Positions 23,418 to 31,574 of a DNA stretch of 64,000 bases are shown here, one piece after another. This stretch comes from Actinomadura meyerae. Lineage in GTDB: Bacteria; Actinomycetota; Actinomycetes; Streptosporangiales; Streptosporangiaceae. The notes under the pieces were generated by a model. The model made no database searches. It saw nothing but the letters and a program-made list of their open reading frames with translations, and was not told the DNA's origin. A program made the translations under genes and the position numbers. How positions within the stretch are numbered: the first letter of the stretch is position 1; each line of letters starts with the position of its first letter. The stretch is from positions 43,748-107,747 of the forward strand of contig NZ_FZOR01000030.1 in the NCBI RefSeq assembly GCF_900188445.1, written 5' to 3'.

Positions 23418-24203
23418 TTAGAAGAAGCCCCGGCGGCGTCCGGCCTCCTGCAGGAAGCCGTCGAGCTGCTGCTCCCAGTTGGTGTGCTCGACGGTCGCGT
23501 AGTCGACGGTGAAGCGGCTGAACGCGTCGTGCCCCTCGGTGAACACGCCGCCGCGCTTGTCGAGCTCCAGCACGACCTCCATCGACTGCGGGTACGACAC
23601 GAACGTCACTTCGAGCTGCTTGATGCCGCGCGCGTACTGGCCCGGCGGGTAGAACTCGATCTCCTGGTAGAAGGGCAGCTCCTGGTGGACGCCCCAGATG
23701 CGCCCCTTCTCGCAGTCGGCGTTGCGGAACTGGAAGCCGAGGTTGGAGAAGGCGGCGAGGATGCGCTCCTGCGCGGGCAGCGGGTGGACGGCGATGGGGT
23801 CGAGGTCGCCCGGGTCGAGCGCGCCCGCCACCTCCAGCTCGGTCGCGATGCCGACCGTGGTGCCGTGCAGCGGATGCCCGTACATGTGCGTGAGCGGAGC
23901 CTCCCACGGGATGGGCATCTGGAACGGGACGCTGTGCCGGGCGCCCTCCTGGAGGCTGAAGCTGCCCGCGACGGGCATCTTCGCGTACTCCAGGTTGGAG
24001 GTGTACTCGTTGTCGCCCGACTCGACCTCGACCCTCGTGCGCAGCGCGAGGTTCACCGACTTGATGTCGGAGTTGTACTGGCCGCCGATGATGGTGATCT
24101 CGCCCGTGACGACGCCGCCCGGCATCGTGTTCGGGTCGTGCAGGATCGTTTCGATCGACGGGCCGCCGATGCCCATCGCCTGCCGCAGCTTCTTGAAGAC
24201 CAA
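23418..24203 (-). CDS. Spo0M/SpoOM-like sporulation-control protein
   Basis: 261 residues, the arrestin-like two-beta-sandwich family. VTGEITIIGGQYNSDIKSVNLAL, then a conserved central SFSLQEGARHSVPFQMPIPW and PIAVHPLPAQERILAAFSNL are typical. The C-terminal third (HQELPFYQEIEFYPP ... LDKRGGVFTEGHDAFSRF) is also family standard. In Bacillus, Spo0M affects early sporulation and cell shape; the actinobacterial role is not established. TTG start at 24203 is supported by a GGGAGG 8 nt upstream. Confidence 0.93.
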   Translation of the reverse strand: MVFKKLRQAMGIGGPSIETILHDPNTMPGGVVTGEITIIGGQYNSDIKSVNLALRTRVEVESGDNEYTSNLEYAKMPVAGSFSLQEGARHSVPFQMPIPWEAPLTHMYGHPLHGTTVGIATELEVAGALDPGDLDPIAVHPLPAQERILAAFSNLGFQFRNADCEKGRIWGVHQELPFYQEIEFYPPGQYARGIKQLEVTFVSYPQSMEVVLELDKRGGVFTEGHDAFSRFTVDYATVEHTNWEQQLDGFLQEAGRRRGFF

Positions 24204-24306
24204 GGCCGGTCCCTCCCGTGTCAGAGCACTCCCCGCGCTCTCGTCGTCCCATAGACGCTGTTACGGGAGATTACGTTCCGCGGAAACGGTTGTGACCTGC
24301 GAACGG

Positions 24307-24342
24307 CCGCGCCCGCTGGCCGCCTGCGGCCAGCGGGCGCGG
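24307..24342 (-). terminator. Near-perfect hairpin downstream of the SMR exporter gene
   Basis: A 17-bp perfect inverted repeat (CCGCGCCCGCTGGCCGC and complement) with a CT centre lies 8 nt past the SMR stop on the minus strand. There is no T-run, as is common in high-GC genomes. Confidence 0.78.
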
Positions 24343-24349
24343 TCGGCCG

Positions 24350-24673
24350 TCAGTGGCCGCCGCCCGCGAGGTTCAGCCCGATCACGCCGAGGATGATGAG
24401 CGCCAGCGCGCCGATCTTGACGGCGGACGCCTGGTCGCCCATGACGAGCATGCCGAGCGTCGCCGTCCCGACCGCGCCGATGCCGACCCAGACGGCGTAG
24501 GCGGTGCCGACGTCGAGGTGCTTCAGGGCCAGGCTGAGCAGCCCGAAGCTGGTCACGGCGAAGACGAGGAAGCCGGCGGACGGCAGCGGTTCGGTGAAGC
24601 CCTTGCTGCCCTTCAGGCAGAGGGCCATGGCGACCTCGAAGAGGCCGGCGACGATGACGAGGACCCAGGCCAC
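24350..24673 (-). CDS. SMR-family exporter, guanidinium-type (Gdx/SugE-like)
   Basis: 107 residues, four TM helices, standard size for small multidrug resistance proteins. The essential Glu is in TM1 (GLFEVAMALCLKGS); TM3 has TAYAVWVGIGAVGTATLGML. The SugE/Gdx subgroup exports guanidinium in exchange for protons as an antiparallel dimer. GTG start after GGGAG. The decisive context is a guanidine-III riboswitch in the leader, which makes guanidinium export much more likely than general drug efflux. Confidence 0.92.
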   Translation of the reverse strand: MAWVLVIVAGLFEVAMALCLKGSKGFTEPLPSAGFLVFAVTSFGLLSLALKHLDVGTAYAVWVGIGAVGTATLGMLVMGDQASAVKIGALALIILGVIGLNLAGGGH

Positions 24674-24707
24674 GGATGCGCTCCCGGTGCGAGACGACGG
24701 TGGTCAC

Positions 24708-24747
24708 GCGTCGTCTTGGCTTTCCGGGTACGGCGCACCTCGTCCGG
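24708..24747 (-). promoter_or_regulatory. Guanidine-III (mini-ykkC-III) riboswitch
   Basis: On the minus strand the leader of the SMR gene reads CCGGACGAGG, then TGCGCCGTACCCGG, then AAAGCCAAGACGACGC. The first 24 nt equal, as I remember it, the Thermobifida fusca guanidine-III aptamer; CAAGACG and the pseudoknot strand are also kept. It ends about 34 nt before the GTG, placing the ribosome-binding site just downstream, so ligand binding should open translation. Confidence 0.88.
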
Positions 24748-24791
24748 GAGGGCCGGTGCCCGCATCGAGCGGACCGGTGCCCTCGTCGCCG

Positions 24792-26159
24792 TCAACGGCC
24801 CGATATGGCGGGTTGTTCCCGGTAGGAGCGTCCGAGCGCCCGGTACTCCCAGCCCGCGGCCCGCCACTGCGCGGCGTCGAGGGCGTGCCGCCCGTCCACG
24901 ATCCGCCGGTGCCGGACGACCGCGGCCAGCGCCTCCGGGTCGACCTCCCGGAAGTCCGACCACTCGGTCAGCAGGACGACCACGTCGGCGTCCTGCGCGA
25001 CGTCGAGCGCGCTCTCGCCGTAGCGCAGCTCGGGGAACGCGGCGCGCGCGTTGTCCAGCGCGGCCGGATCGTAGACGCGGACGTCGCCGCCCAGGCCGTG
25101 CATGGTGCGCGCCACGTCCAGCGCGGGCGCGTCCCGGATGTCGTCGGAGTTCGGTTTGAACGCCGCGCCCCACGCGGCGATGCGCTTGCCGGCGAAGTCG
25201 CCGCCGAGCAGTTCCCGGACGAGGTCGACGGTGCGGGCGCGGCGCCGCCGGTTGATGTCGTCGACCTGGCGGAGGAACGACACGGCCTGCCCGACGCCGA
25301 TCTCCTCGGCGCGGTGCGCGAACGCGCGGATGTCCTTCGGCAGGCAGCCGCCGCCGAACCCGAGCCCGGGGCGCAGGAACTTGCCGCCGATGCGGTCGTC
25401 CAGCGCGAGCGAGTCGGCGAGGTCCTTCACGTCGGCGCCGACCGCCTCGCACACCTCCGCCATCGCGTTGATGTAGGAGATCTTGGTGGCGAGGAACGAG
25501 TTGGCGGCGACCTTGACCAGCTCGGCGGTCGCGAGGTCGGTGCGGATGACGGGGGTACCGAGGTCGAGGACGGGCTTGAACGCCGCGCGCAGCCGCTCGT
25601 CCGCCCAGTCGGACGCGACGCCGAACACCATCCGGTCGGGGCGCAGGGTGTCGTCGACGGCGAAGCCCTCGCGCAGGAACTCGGGGTTCCAGGCCAGCTC
25701 GACCTCTTTCCCGGCGGGCGCCAGCTCCTGGACGAGGCCGGTGAGCCGCGCGGCCGTCCCGACCGGCACCGTGGACTTGCCGACGACGAGGGCGCGGCGG
25801 CGCAGGTGCGGGGCGAGGGCCCGGACGGCGGCGTCGAGGTAGCTCAGGTCGGCGGCGTCCGAACCGGCCTGCTGCGGCGTCCCCACGCACAGGAAGTGGA
25901 CGTCGCCGAACGCGCCCGCCTCCTCGAACGAGGTGGTGAACCGGAGCCGGCCGGAGTCGAGCGCCTTGGTGAGCAGCTCCGGCAGTCCGGGCTCGAAGAT
26001 GGGGACCTCGCCGGACGCCAGCCGGTCGATCTTGTTCCGGTCGACGTCCACGCCGAGGACCTCGTAGCCCAGCACGGCCATGCAGATGGCGTGCGTGGCG
26101 CCGAGGTAGCCGGTTCCGATGACGGTCAGCCTCGGGGCCCCGGACTCCGCCTCATTCAT
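24792..26159 (-). CDS. UDP-glucose/GDP-mannose-type sugar nucleotide dehydrogenase
   Basis: 455 residues. N-terminal Rossmann domain (LTVIGTGYLGATHAICMAVL), EVPIFEPGLPELL, central helix (VKVAANSFLATKISYINAMAE), catalytic Cys in LGFGGGCLPKDIRAF and C-terminal domain (WGAAFKPNSDDIRDAPAL). It performs the two-step NAD-dependent oxidation of UDP-glucose to UDP-glucuronate, supplying cell-surface polymers; GDP-mannose as substrate cannot be excluded. AGGAGG precedes ATG 26159. No glycosyltransferase neighbours are present. Confidence 0.93.
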   Translation of the reverse strand: MNEAESGAPRLTVIGTGYLGATHAICMAVLGYEVLGVDVDRNKIDRLASGEVPIFEPGLPELLTKALDSGRLRFTTSFEEAGAFGDVHFLCVGTPQQAGSDAADLSYLDAAVRALAPHLRRRALVVGKSTVPVGTAARLTGLVQELAPAGKEVELAWNPEFLREGFAVDDTLRPDRMVFGVASDWADERLRAAFKPVLDLGTPVIRTDLATAELVKVAANSFLATKISYINAMAEVCEAVGADVKDLADSLALDDRIGGKFLRPGLGFGGGCLPKDIRAFAHRAEEIGVGQAVSFLRQVDDINRRRRARTVDLVRELLGGDFAGKRIAAWGAAFKPNSDDIRDAPALDVARTMHGLGGDVRVYDPAALDNARAAFPELRYGESALDVAQDADVVVLLTEWSDFREVDPEALAAVVRHRRIVDGRHALDAAQWRAAGWEYRALGRSYREQPAISGR

Positions 26160-26510
26160 GCGCACCTCCTCGTGCCTCACGATGTTCAAGCCCCCGCCCG
26201 ATCTTCCCACCACGTCCGAGCGGCCCGGCGGAGGGTCCGGTGCGGGTCGCCGCGGCGGGCCCGGCGCAGGTCGGCGGGCCGGGCCGGGGCCGCCGGAGGC
26301 GGCGGCCCGGTACCGGACGCGCAGGACGGCGACGAGTTCGTGATTTGTGTCACATGGTCCGACCTGCGCGTGCTTCGATGTGGCCTGTGTGGGCCGGATC
26401 GCCCTGGAATCAAGTGGTTGCCACTGGTTACCAGCGGGTAGCATGATGTTGAGTTACCCACCAGTACGCAGCGGGGCCGCCGGCCGCCGCCGGATCTAAC
26501 GGAGTCTCGA
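26160..26510. other. Divergent intergenic region with promoter-like elements
   Basis: 351 nt between the sugar dehydrogenase (-) and the acyl-CoA dehydrogenase (+). It has a GC-rich left half and an AT-richer right half. The right half holds CTGGTTACCAG (26424-26434, perfect 5-bp arms) and TAGCAT (26439-26444), a fair -10 for the acyl-CoA dehydrogenase with TTGCCA 15 nt upstream. No gene is seen in it. Confidence 0.6.
26424..26444 (+). promoter_or_regulatory. Operator-like palindrome and -10 of the acyl-CoA dehydrogenase gene
   Basis: CTGGTTACCAG is immediately followed by a TAGCAT hexamer, with a further GTTACCC half-site at 26453. A repressor bound here would block the promoter, as expected for lipid-responsive TetR/GntR regulators. 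Identity unknown. Confidence 0.4.
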
Positions 26511-28346
26511 ATGGGGCACTACAAGAGCAACCTCCGGGACCTGGAGTTCAACCTCTTCGAGGTGTTCAGGCGCCAGGACCTCCTCGGCAGCGGCCCGTAC
26601 GCGGAACTGGACGAGGACACCGCGCGCAGCATCCTCGACGAGGTGAACCGGCTCGCCGAGGGCCCGCTCGCCGCCTCCTTCGAGGACGCCGACCGCAACC
26701 CGCCGGTGTTCGACCCCGCCGCGGGCACCGTGACGATGCCGGAGGGCTTCAAGAAGTCCTACAAGGCGTGGATGGACGCCGAGTGGTACCGCCTCGACCT
26801 CGCCCCCGGGTTCGGCGGCAGCGGCGCCCCGCGCTCCCTCACCTGGGCCGTCGCCGAGCAGGTGCTCGGCGCCAACCCGGCCGTCTACATGTTCGCCTCC
26901 GGCCCCGGCTTCGCCCAGATCCTCTGGCACATCGGCACGCCCGAGCAGAAGAAGTTCGCCGAGCTGGCCCTGGAGCGCCAGTGGGGCGCCACGATGGTCC
27001 TGACCGAGCCGGACGCGGGCTCCGACGTCGGCGCCGGGCGCGCCAAGGCCGTCCAGCAGCCGGACGGCACCTGGCACATCGAGGGCGTCAAGCGCTTCAT
27101 CACCTCGGCCGAGCACGACATGGCCGAGAACATCTTCCACCTGGTGCTGGCCCGCCCCGAGGGCGCCGGCCCCGGCACCAAGGGCCTGTCGATGTTCCTC
27201 GTCCCCAAGTACCTGGTGGACGTCGAGACCGGTGAGCTGGGCGAGCGCAACGGCGCCTACGTCACCAACGTCGAGAAGAAGATGGGCCTCAAGGTCTCCA
27301 CGACCTGCGAGCTGACCTTCGGCGAGAAGCACCCCGCGATCGGCTACCTGGTCGGCGACGTGCACGAGGGCATCAAGCAGATGTTCCTCGTCATCGAGTA
27401 CGCCCGGATGATGGTCGGCACCAAGGCCATCGCGACCCTGTCGACCGGCTACCTGAACGCGCTGGAGTACGCCAAGGAGCGCGTCCAGGGTGCCGACATG
27501 ACGCAGATGACGGACAAGACCGCCCCGCGCGTCACGATCACCCACCACCCGGACGTCCGGCGCAGCCTGCTGACCCAGAAGGCGTACGCCGAGGGCATGC
27601 GCGCGCTGGTGCTGCTCACCGCGTCCTACCAGGACGCCGTGCAGGTCGCCGAGCACGAGGGCCGCAAGGACGAGCAGGCCGAGAAGATCAACGACCTGCT
27701 GCTGCCGATCGTGAAGGGCTTCGGCTCCGAGCGCGCCTACGCGCTGCTCGGCGCGGAGTCGCTGCAGACCCTCGGCGGGTCCGGCTTCCTGCAGGACTAC
27801 CCGATCGAGCAGTACATCCGCGACTCCAAGATCGACACCCTGTACGAGGGCACCACCGCGATCCAGGGCCAGGACCTGTTCTTCCGCAAGATCCTGCGGG
27901 ACAACGGCGAGGCGCTGAAGGTGCTCGCGGGCGAGATCAAGGCGTTCGCCGAGTCCGAGGCGGGCAACGGCCGGCTGAAGAACGAGCGGGCGCTGCTCGG
28001 CCGCGCGCTGGAGGACGTCCAGGGCATCCTCAACCCGATGGTCGGGTGGGCGCTCGGCTCGATGGAGAACCCCAAGGAGCTGTACAAGGTCGGGCTCAAC
28101 ACCACCCGCCTGCTGCTCGGCCTCGGCGACCTCATCGTCGGCTGGCTGCTGCTGCGCCAGGCCGACGTCGCGCTGACCGCGCTCGGCGGCGGGGGCGTCT
28201 CCGACTCCGACAAGGCGTTCTACAACGGCAAGGTCGCGGCGGCGCAGTTCTTCTGCCAGACCGTCCTGCCGCGCCTGGCCGCCGACCGCGCCGTCACCGA
28301 GGCGACGACCCTCGACGTGATGGAGCTCCCCGAAGAGGCGTTCTGA
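26511..28346 (+). CDS. Long-form acyl-CoA dehydrogenase
   Basis: 611 residues, longer than the usual 380 because of an N-terminal extension (MGHYKSNLRDLEFNLFEVF) and a C-terminal helical domain, the architecture of the large FadE-type enzymes with AcylCoA_DH_N and DUF-type C-terminal domains. Motifs: TMVLTEPDAGSDVG, WHIEGVKRFITSAEHD and YEGTTAIQGQDLFFRKI with the catalytic Glu. It catalyses the FAD-dependent first step of beta-oxidation, probably for long chains. CGGAG precedes the ATG. Monocistronic, with its own promoter and hairpin terminator. Confidence 0.95.
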   Translation: MGHYKSNLRDLEFNLFEVFRRQDLLGSGPYAELDEDTARSILDEVNRLAEGPLAASFEDADRNPPVFDPAAGTVTMPEGFKKSYKAWMDAEWYRLDLAPGFGGSGAPRSLTWAVAEQVLGANPAVYMFASGPGFAQILWHIGTPEQKKFAELALERQWGATMVLTEPDAGSDVGAGRAKAVQQPDGTWHIEGVKRFITSAEHDMAENIFHLVLARPEGAGPGTKGLSMFLVPKYLVDVETGELGERNGAYVTNVEKKMGLKVSTTCELTFGEKHPAIGYLVGDVHEGIKQMFLVIEYARMMVGTKAIATLSTGYLNALEYAKERVQGADMTQMTDKTAPRVTITHHPDVRRSLLTQKAYAEGMRALVLLTASYQDAVQVAEHEGRKDEQAEKINDLLLPIVKGFGSERAYALLGAESLQTLGGSGFLQDYPIEQYIRDSKIDTLYEGTTAIQGQDLFFRKILRDNGEALKVLAGEIKAFAESEAGNGRLKNERALLGRALEDVQGILNPMVGWALGSMENPKELYKVGLNTTRLLLGLGDLIVGWLLLRQADVALTALGGGGVSDSDKAFYNGKVAAAQFFCQTVLPRLAADRAVTEATTLDVMELPEEAF

Positions 28347-28381
28347 TTCGGTCTGATTCAGTCTGATTCGGTCTGACCCGG
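28342..28381. repeat. Four 10-nt repeats carrying the stop codon of the acyl-CoA dehydrogenase
   Basis: TCTGATTCGG, TCTGATTCAG, TCTGATTCGG, TCTGACCCGG. The first unit contains the natural TGA stop (28344-28346), so TGA is reiterated three more times. Confidence 0.8.
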
Positions 28382-28390
28382 TTTGTACGG

Positions 28391-28415
28391 GCCCCTGCCA
28401 TCTGATGGCGGGGGC
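28391..28415 (+). terminator. Hairpin downstream of the acyl-CoA dehydrogenase
   Basis: GCCCCTGCCATC and GATGGCGGGGGC pair around a central T, with one T-G wobble, ending in CTCGCTCCGTTTG. Likely rho-independent-style terminator. Confidence 0.75.
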
Positions 28416-28478
28416 TCGCTCCGTTTGACTACTGTTGGCCGCGTCCCTCGCCCGCCTCCACCCCGGACCGGTTCATCG

Positions 28479-30065
28479 ATGCGCGCGCTGCCCCTGGCCG
28501 TTTCCCTCACCGGTTTGCTGCTCGTCGCAGGCTGCTCCGACGCCGACAAGGCCGAGAAGGTCGCCCCGCCGACCGCCGGGCCCGGCGGCGCCGCGCCGAG
28601 CCCCGCCGCGCAGAGCAGCGGGACGTTCTCGCGCGAGGGCTGGTTCGGCGGCGCGGACGGGCTGCACGCGCGGCTCGACATCAGGGGCGTCCAGCGGGAG
28701 GCGGGCAAGGCGGTGCTGCGGTTCAGCGTCACGTCGCTGGACACGGCCGTGAAGTCCGTCCCGTTCGAGATCGCGCTGGTCGACCCGGTCGGGCGGCGCC
28801 TCTACAAGCCGACCGGCGTCACCAGCGGCTCCGACATCACGCCCGGTTCCAGCCGCGAGATGGCCGCCGAGTACCCGCCGATCCCGGCGGACGTCGCGAA
28901 GGTTTCCGCGATCACGCCGGGGACGGCCGGGGAGTTCACGGGCATCCCCGTGACGACCGGCTCCGCGACCCCGACCCCCTCGGCGCCGCCGTCTTCGATG
29001 CCGCCGTCTTCGATGCCGCCGTCCACGCCGCCGATGCCCGGGGTGCCGTCGTCCGCGCCGTCGTCGCAGCCGTCGGTGGGCGTGGAGACGTCCGTGGGGG
29101 CGGAGCCCTTCGGCCGCTCCACGCCGCTGTCGCCGCCGCCGTCAACGACCCCACCGGCGACCACGCCTCCGCCCTCCTCGCCGCCGCCCTCCTCACCGCC
29201 GCCTTCGTCCGGCCCGGGGCCGAACCCGGTCGACCTGTACGACATCGTCGAGGGCGAGACGAAGGACGTGACGTCCAGCGGGTCGGAGGTCACCGTCGGT
29301 CTGCGGGCCGACGCGCTGTTCGACAAGGGCTCGGCGAAGCTGTCCAGCGGCGCGAAGGCCGTCCTGGACGAGACGGCACAGCAGATCAAGACGAGGGCGA
29401 CGGGCGCGCTGTCGATCGAAGGCCACACCGACGGCGATGACGCGAAGCTCTCGAAGGAGCAGGCCGACGCCGTCATGAAGGAGATGAAGACGCGGCTGGG
29501 CGACGGCTTCACCTACACGGCGACCGGCAAGGGGAACGCGGAGCGCGCGGCCAGGGACGCCGCGCGCAACAACCGCGTCGAGATCTCCTACCGGGTCAAG
29601 CCAAGCGCGCGCGGCACGACCTCACCGGCCGACTTCCAGACGGAGGACGGCAAGACGGTCGCGACCCGCACGGCCGCCTTCGGTGCCGACAAGCGGCGCC
29701 TGGAGGTCAAACCCTTCTACCGGGACGGCGCCTACATCGTCGCCGTGTTCAACATCGTGAACGAGGGGCCGGGGACCATACCTCCCGACGCCTCCTACCC
29801 GGACCCCGACCAGCCGGGGGCCGTGTTCGGTTCGTTCAGCATCCAGATGCCGGGCGGTAAGGACGTCTACCGTGCCGTACGCGTCGGCCCGGCGCGCCAG
29901 GGCGGGACGAACATCTACGTCGACGCCGGACGCGCCACCTTCCTGACCGCCGTGGGCAAGCCCGCCCGCGGCTTCGTCTACCTGCCCGCCCCGCCCGGCG
30001 ACGTCAGGTCGGTGACCTTCAACGCCGGCCCGTTCGGCAAGGTCGACAAGGTCCCCGTCTCTTAA
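28479..30065 (+). CDS. Lipoprotein with OmpA-type peptidoglycan-binding domain
   Basis: 528 residues. A signal peptide with lipobox (LLLVAGCSD) predicts membrane anchoring. Residues about 45-165 form a beta-rich domain, followed by a Ser/Pro/Thr linker of about 80 residues that should span wall. An OmpA-like domain (about 265-375: RADALFDKGSAKLSSGAKAV, SIEGHTDGDDAKLS, NNRVEISYRV) carries the peptidoglycan diaminopimelate-binding region, and a C-terminal beta domain of about 150 residues follows. OmpA domains are rarer in monoderms, where they tether membrane proteins to peptidoglycan. Start ATG at 28479. No operon partner. Confidence 0.88.
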   Translation: MRALPLAVSLTGLLLVAGCSDADKAEKVAPPTAGPGGAAPSPAAQSSGTFSREGWFGGADGLHARLDIRGVQREAGKAVLRFSVTSLDTAVKSVPFEIALVDPVGRRLYKPTGVTSGSDITPGSSREMAAEYPPIPADVAKVSAITPGTAGEFTGIPVTTGSATPTPSAPPSSMPPSSMPPSTPPMPGVPSSAPSSQPSVGVETSVGAEPFGRSTPLSPPPSTTPPATTPPPSSPPPSSPPPSSGPGPNPVDLYDIVEGETKDVTSSGSEVTVGLRADALFDKGSAKLSSGAKAVLDETAQQIKTRATGALSIEGHTDGDDAKLSKEQADAVMKEMKTRLGDGFTYTATGKGNAERAARDAARNNRVEISYRVKPSARGTTSPADFQTEDGKTVATRTAAFGADKRRLEVKPFYRDGAYIVAVFNIVNEGPGTIPPDASYPDPDQPGAVFGSFSIQMPGGKDVYRAVRVGPARQGGTNIYVDAGRATFLTAVGKPARGFVYLPAPPGDVRSVTFNAGPFGKVDKVPVS

Positions 30066-30067
30066 TG

Positions 30068-30143
30068 TGCGGGGCCTCCTGAACTTTGCGGGGCCTCCTG
30101 AACTTTGCGGGGTCTCCCGAGATCTGCGGGGCCTCCTGACGGC
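30068..30143. repeat. Four 19-nt tandem repeats after the OmpA-lipoprotein stop
   Basis: TGCGGGGCCTCCTGAACTT appears twice exactly and twice in degenerate form. The repeats start 2 nt after the TAA stop and run into the terminator stem. Confidence 0.85.
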
Positions 30144-30182
30144 CGAAGGGCCGGCGCCGCGAACGCGGCACCGGCCCTTCGG
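30143..30182. terminator. Bidirectional terminator between OmpA lipoprotein and E2 genes
   Basis: CCGAAGGGCCGG and its exact complement flank an inner GCCGCG/CGCGGC stem with one mismatch, between convergent stops at 30065 and 30189. Confidence 0.85.
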
Positions 30183-30188
30183 ACCATG

Positions 30189-31574
30189 TCAGCCCCAGGC
30201 GAGCATGCGGATGGGATCCTCCAGCATGTCCCCGACGTCGCGCAGGACGCGGGAGCCCAGTTCGCCGTCCACGATGCGGTGGTCGAACGAGAGGGCCAGC
30301 GTGGTCACCTTGCGGATGGCCAGCTCGCCCTCGTGAACCCAGGGCATGTCCCTGATCTGGCCGAACGCCAGGATCGCCGCCTCACCGGGCGTGAGGATGG
30401 GCGTCCCGGTGTCGACGCCGAACACGCCGACGTTGGTGATGGAGATCGTCCCGTCCGAGAGGTCGGCCGGGGACGCCTTGCCCGCGCGCGCCTTCTCCGT
30501 CAGCTCCTGCAGAGCGCGCGCGAGGCCGGGCAGGTCGAGGTCCTGCGCGTCCTTCACCTTAGGCACGATCAGGCCGCGGTCGGTGGCCGCCGCGATGCCC
30601 AGGTTCACGTAGTGCTTGACCACGATCTCCGCGCCGTTCGGGCCGTCCACCCAGGTGGAGTTCACCATCGGGTGCCGTCGCACGGCGGTGAGCAGCGCGC
30701 GCGCCACCAGCAGCAGCGGCGACACCTTCACGTCCGCGAACTCGGGAAGCTCGCGGAGCCGCTTGACGGTCTCCATGGTGCGGGTGACGTCCACCTGGAG
30801 GAACTCGGTGACGTGCGGAGCCGTGAACGCCGAACCGGACATCGCCGCCGCCGTCGCCTTGCGCACCCCCTTGACCGGCATGCGCTCCTCGCGCACGCCC
30901 GCCTGAGGAGCGGCCTGCGGGACGGCCTGCGCCTGCGGGACGGCCTGCGCGGCGAGGATGTCCTCCCGCGTGATCGAGCCCTGCGGCCCCGTCCCCGTCA
31001 CCGTGGCGAGATCGATCCCGAGATCCTTCGCCATCTTCCGGACGGGTGGCTTCGCCAGCGGCAACCCGTTGTCCACAGGCTGTGGACGAGGCGCCGGAGG
31101 CCGCACGGCCGGAACGGCAGCCGCGACCCCGTTGGACGCCTTGCGCGCCCGCCGCTTCGTCGCCCCCTCCTTGACCCCGTACCCGACCAGCACGGGCTGG
31201 CGCTTCGGCGGCTCCTCGGGCGTCACCATGCCCGGCTCGTTCGCCGTCGGCAAGCCCTCCTCGCGCAGCGCCGCCGCCTGCGCCGGAGGCTCGGACACCG
31301 GCGTCGCCACCGCGCCGTCCCCGCCGGCGTCCACCGCGATGATCGGCACGCCGACGTCCACGGTCTCACCCTCGGCGGCCAGCAGTTCGGTCACCACGCC
31401 ATCGAACGGGCAGGGCAGCTCCACGATCGCCTTGGCCGTCTCGATCTCGACGATGGTCTGGCCGTCCTCGACCGTGTCGCCCGGCTGGACGTGCCACTTC
31501 ACGATCTCCGCCTCGGTGAGGCCCTCGCCCACGTCCGGCAGCTTGAACAGTTTCGGCTCGGTCACCGGCGTCAC
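30189..31574 (-). CDS. bkdC: 2-oxoacid dehydrogenase E2 (lipoamide acyltransferase)
   Basis: 461 residues. Lipoyl domain at about 8-85 with the lipoylated Lys in VEIETAKAIVELP, an Ala/Pro linker, a peripheral subunit-binding domain (VRKMAKDLGIDLATVTGTGP), another flexible Ala/Gln/Pro linker and the catalytic domain ending in FDHRIVDGEL (HxxxDG). It transfers the acyl group from E1 to CoA. GTG at 31574 overlaps the E1-beta stop (GTGA). The E1-alpha/E1-beta/E2 order and single lipoyl domain fit branched-chain 2-oxoacid dehydrogenase; a pyruvate or acetoin complex is possible. E3 is not encoded here. An inverted pair of DnaA-box-like sequences lies in the linker-coding DNA. Confidence 0.93.
   Translation of the reverse strand: MTPVTEPKLFKLPDVGEGLTEAEIVKWHVQPGDTVEDGQTIVEIETAKAIVELPCPFDGVVTELLAAEGETVDVGVPIIAVDAGGDGAVATPVSEPPAQAAALREEGLPTANEPGMVTPEEPPKRQPVLVGYGVKEGATKRRARKASNGVAAAVPAVRPPAPRPQPVDNGLPLAKPPVRKMAKDLGIDLATVTGTGPQGSITREDILAAQAVPQAQAVPQAAPQAGVREERMPVKGVRKATAAAMSGSAFTAPHVTEFLQVDVTRTMETVKRLRELPEFADVKVSPLLLVARALLTAVRRHPMVNSTWVDGPNGAEIVVKHYVNLGIAAATDRGLIVPKVKDAQDLDLPGLARALQELTEKARAGKASPADLSDGTISITNVGVFGVDTGTPILTPGEAAILAFGQIRDMPWVHEGELAIRKVTTLALSFDHRIVDGELGSRVLRDVGDMLEDPIRMLAWG
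31069..31089. other. Inverted pair of DnaA-box-like sequences within the E2 gene
   Basis: TTGTCCACA-GGC-TGTGGACGA: one perfect actinobacterial DnaA box and a near match in opposite orientation, spaced by 3 nt. It may be coincidental coding of Pro-Gln-Pro-Val-Asp-Asn. Confidence 0.4.
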
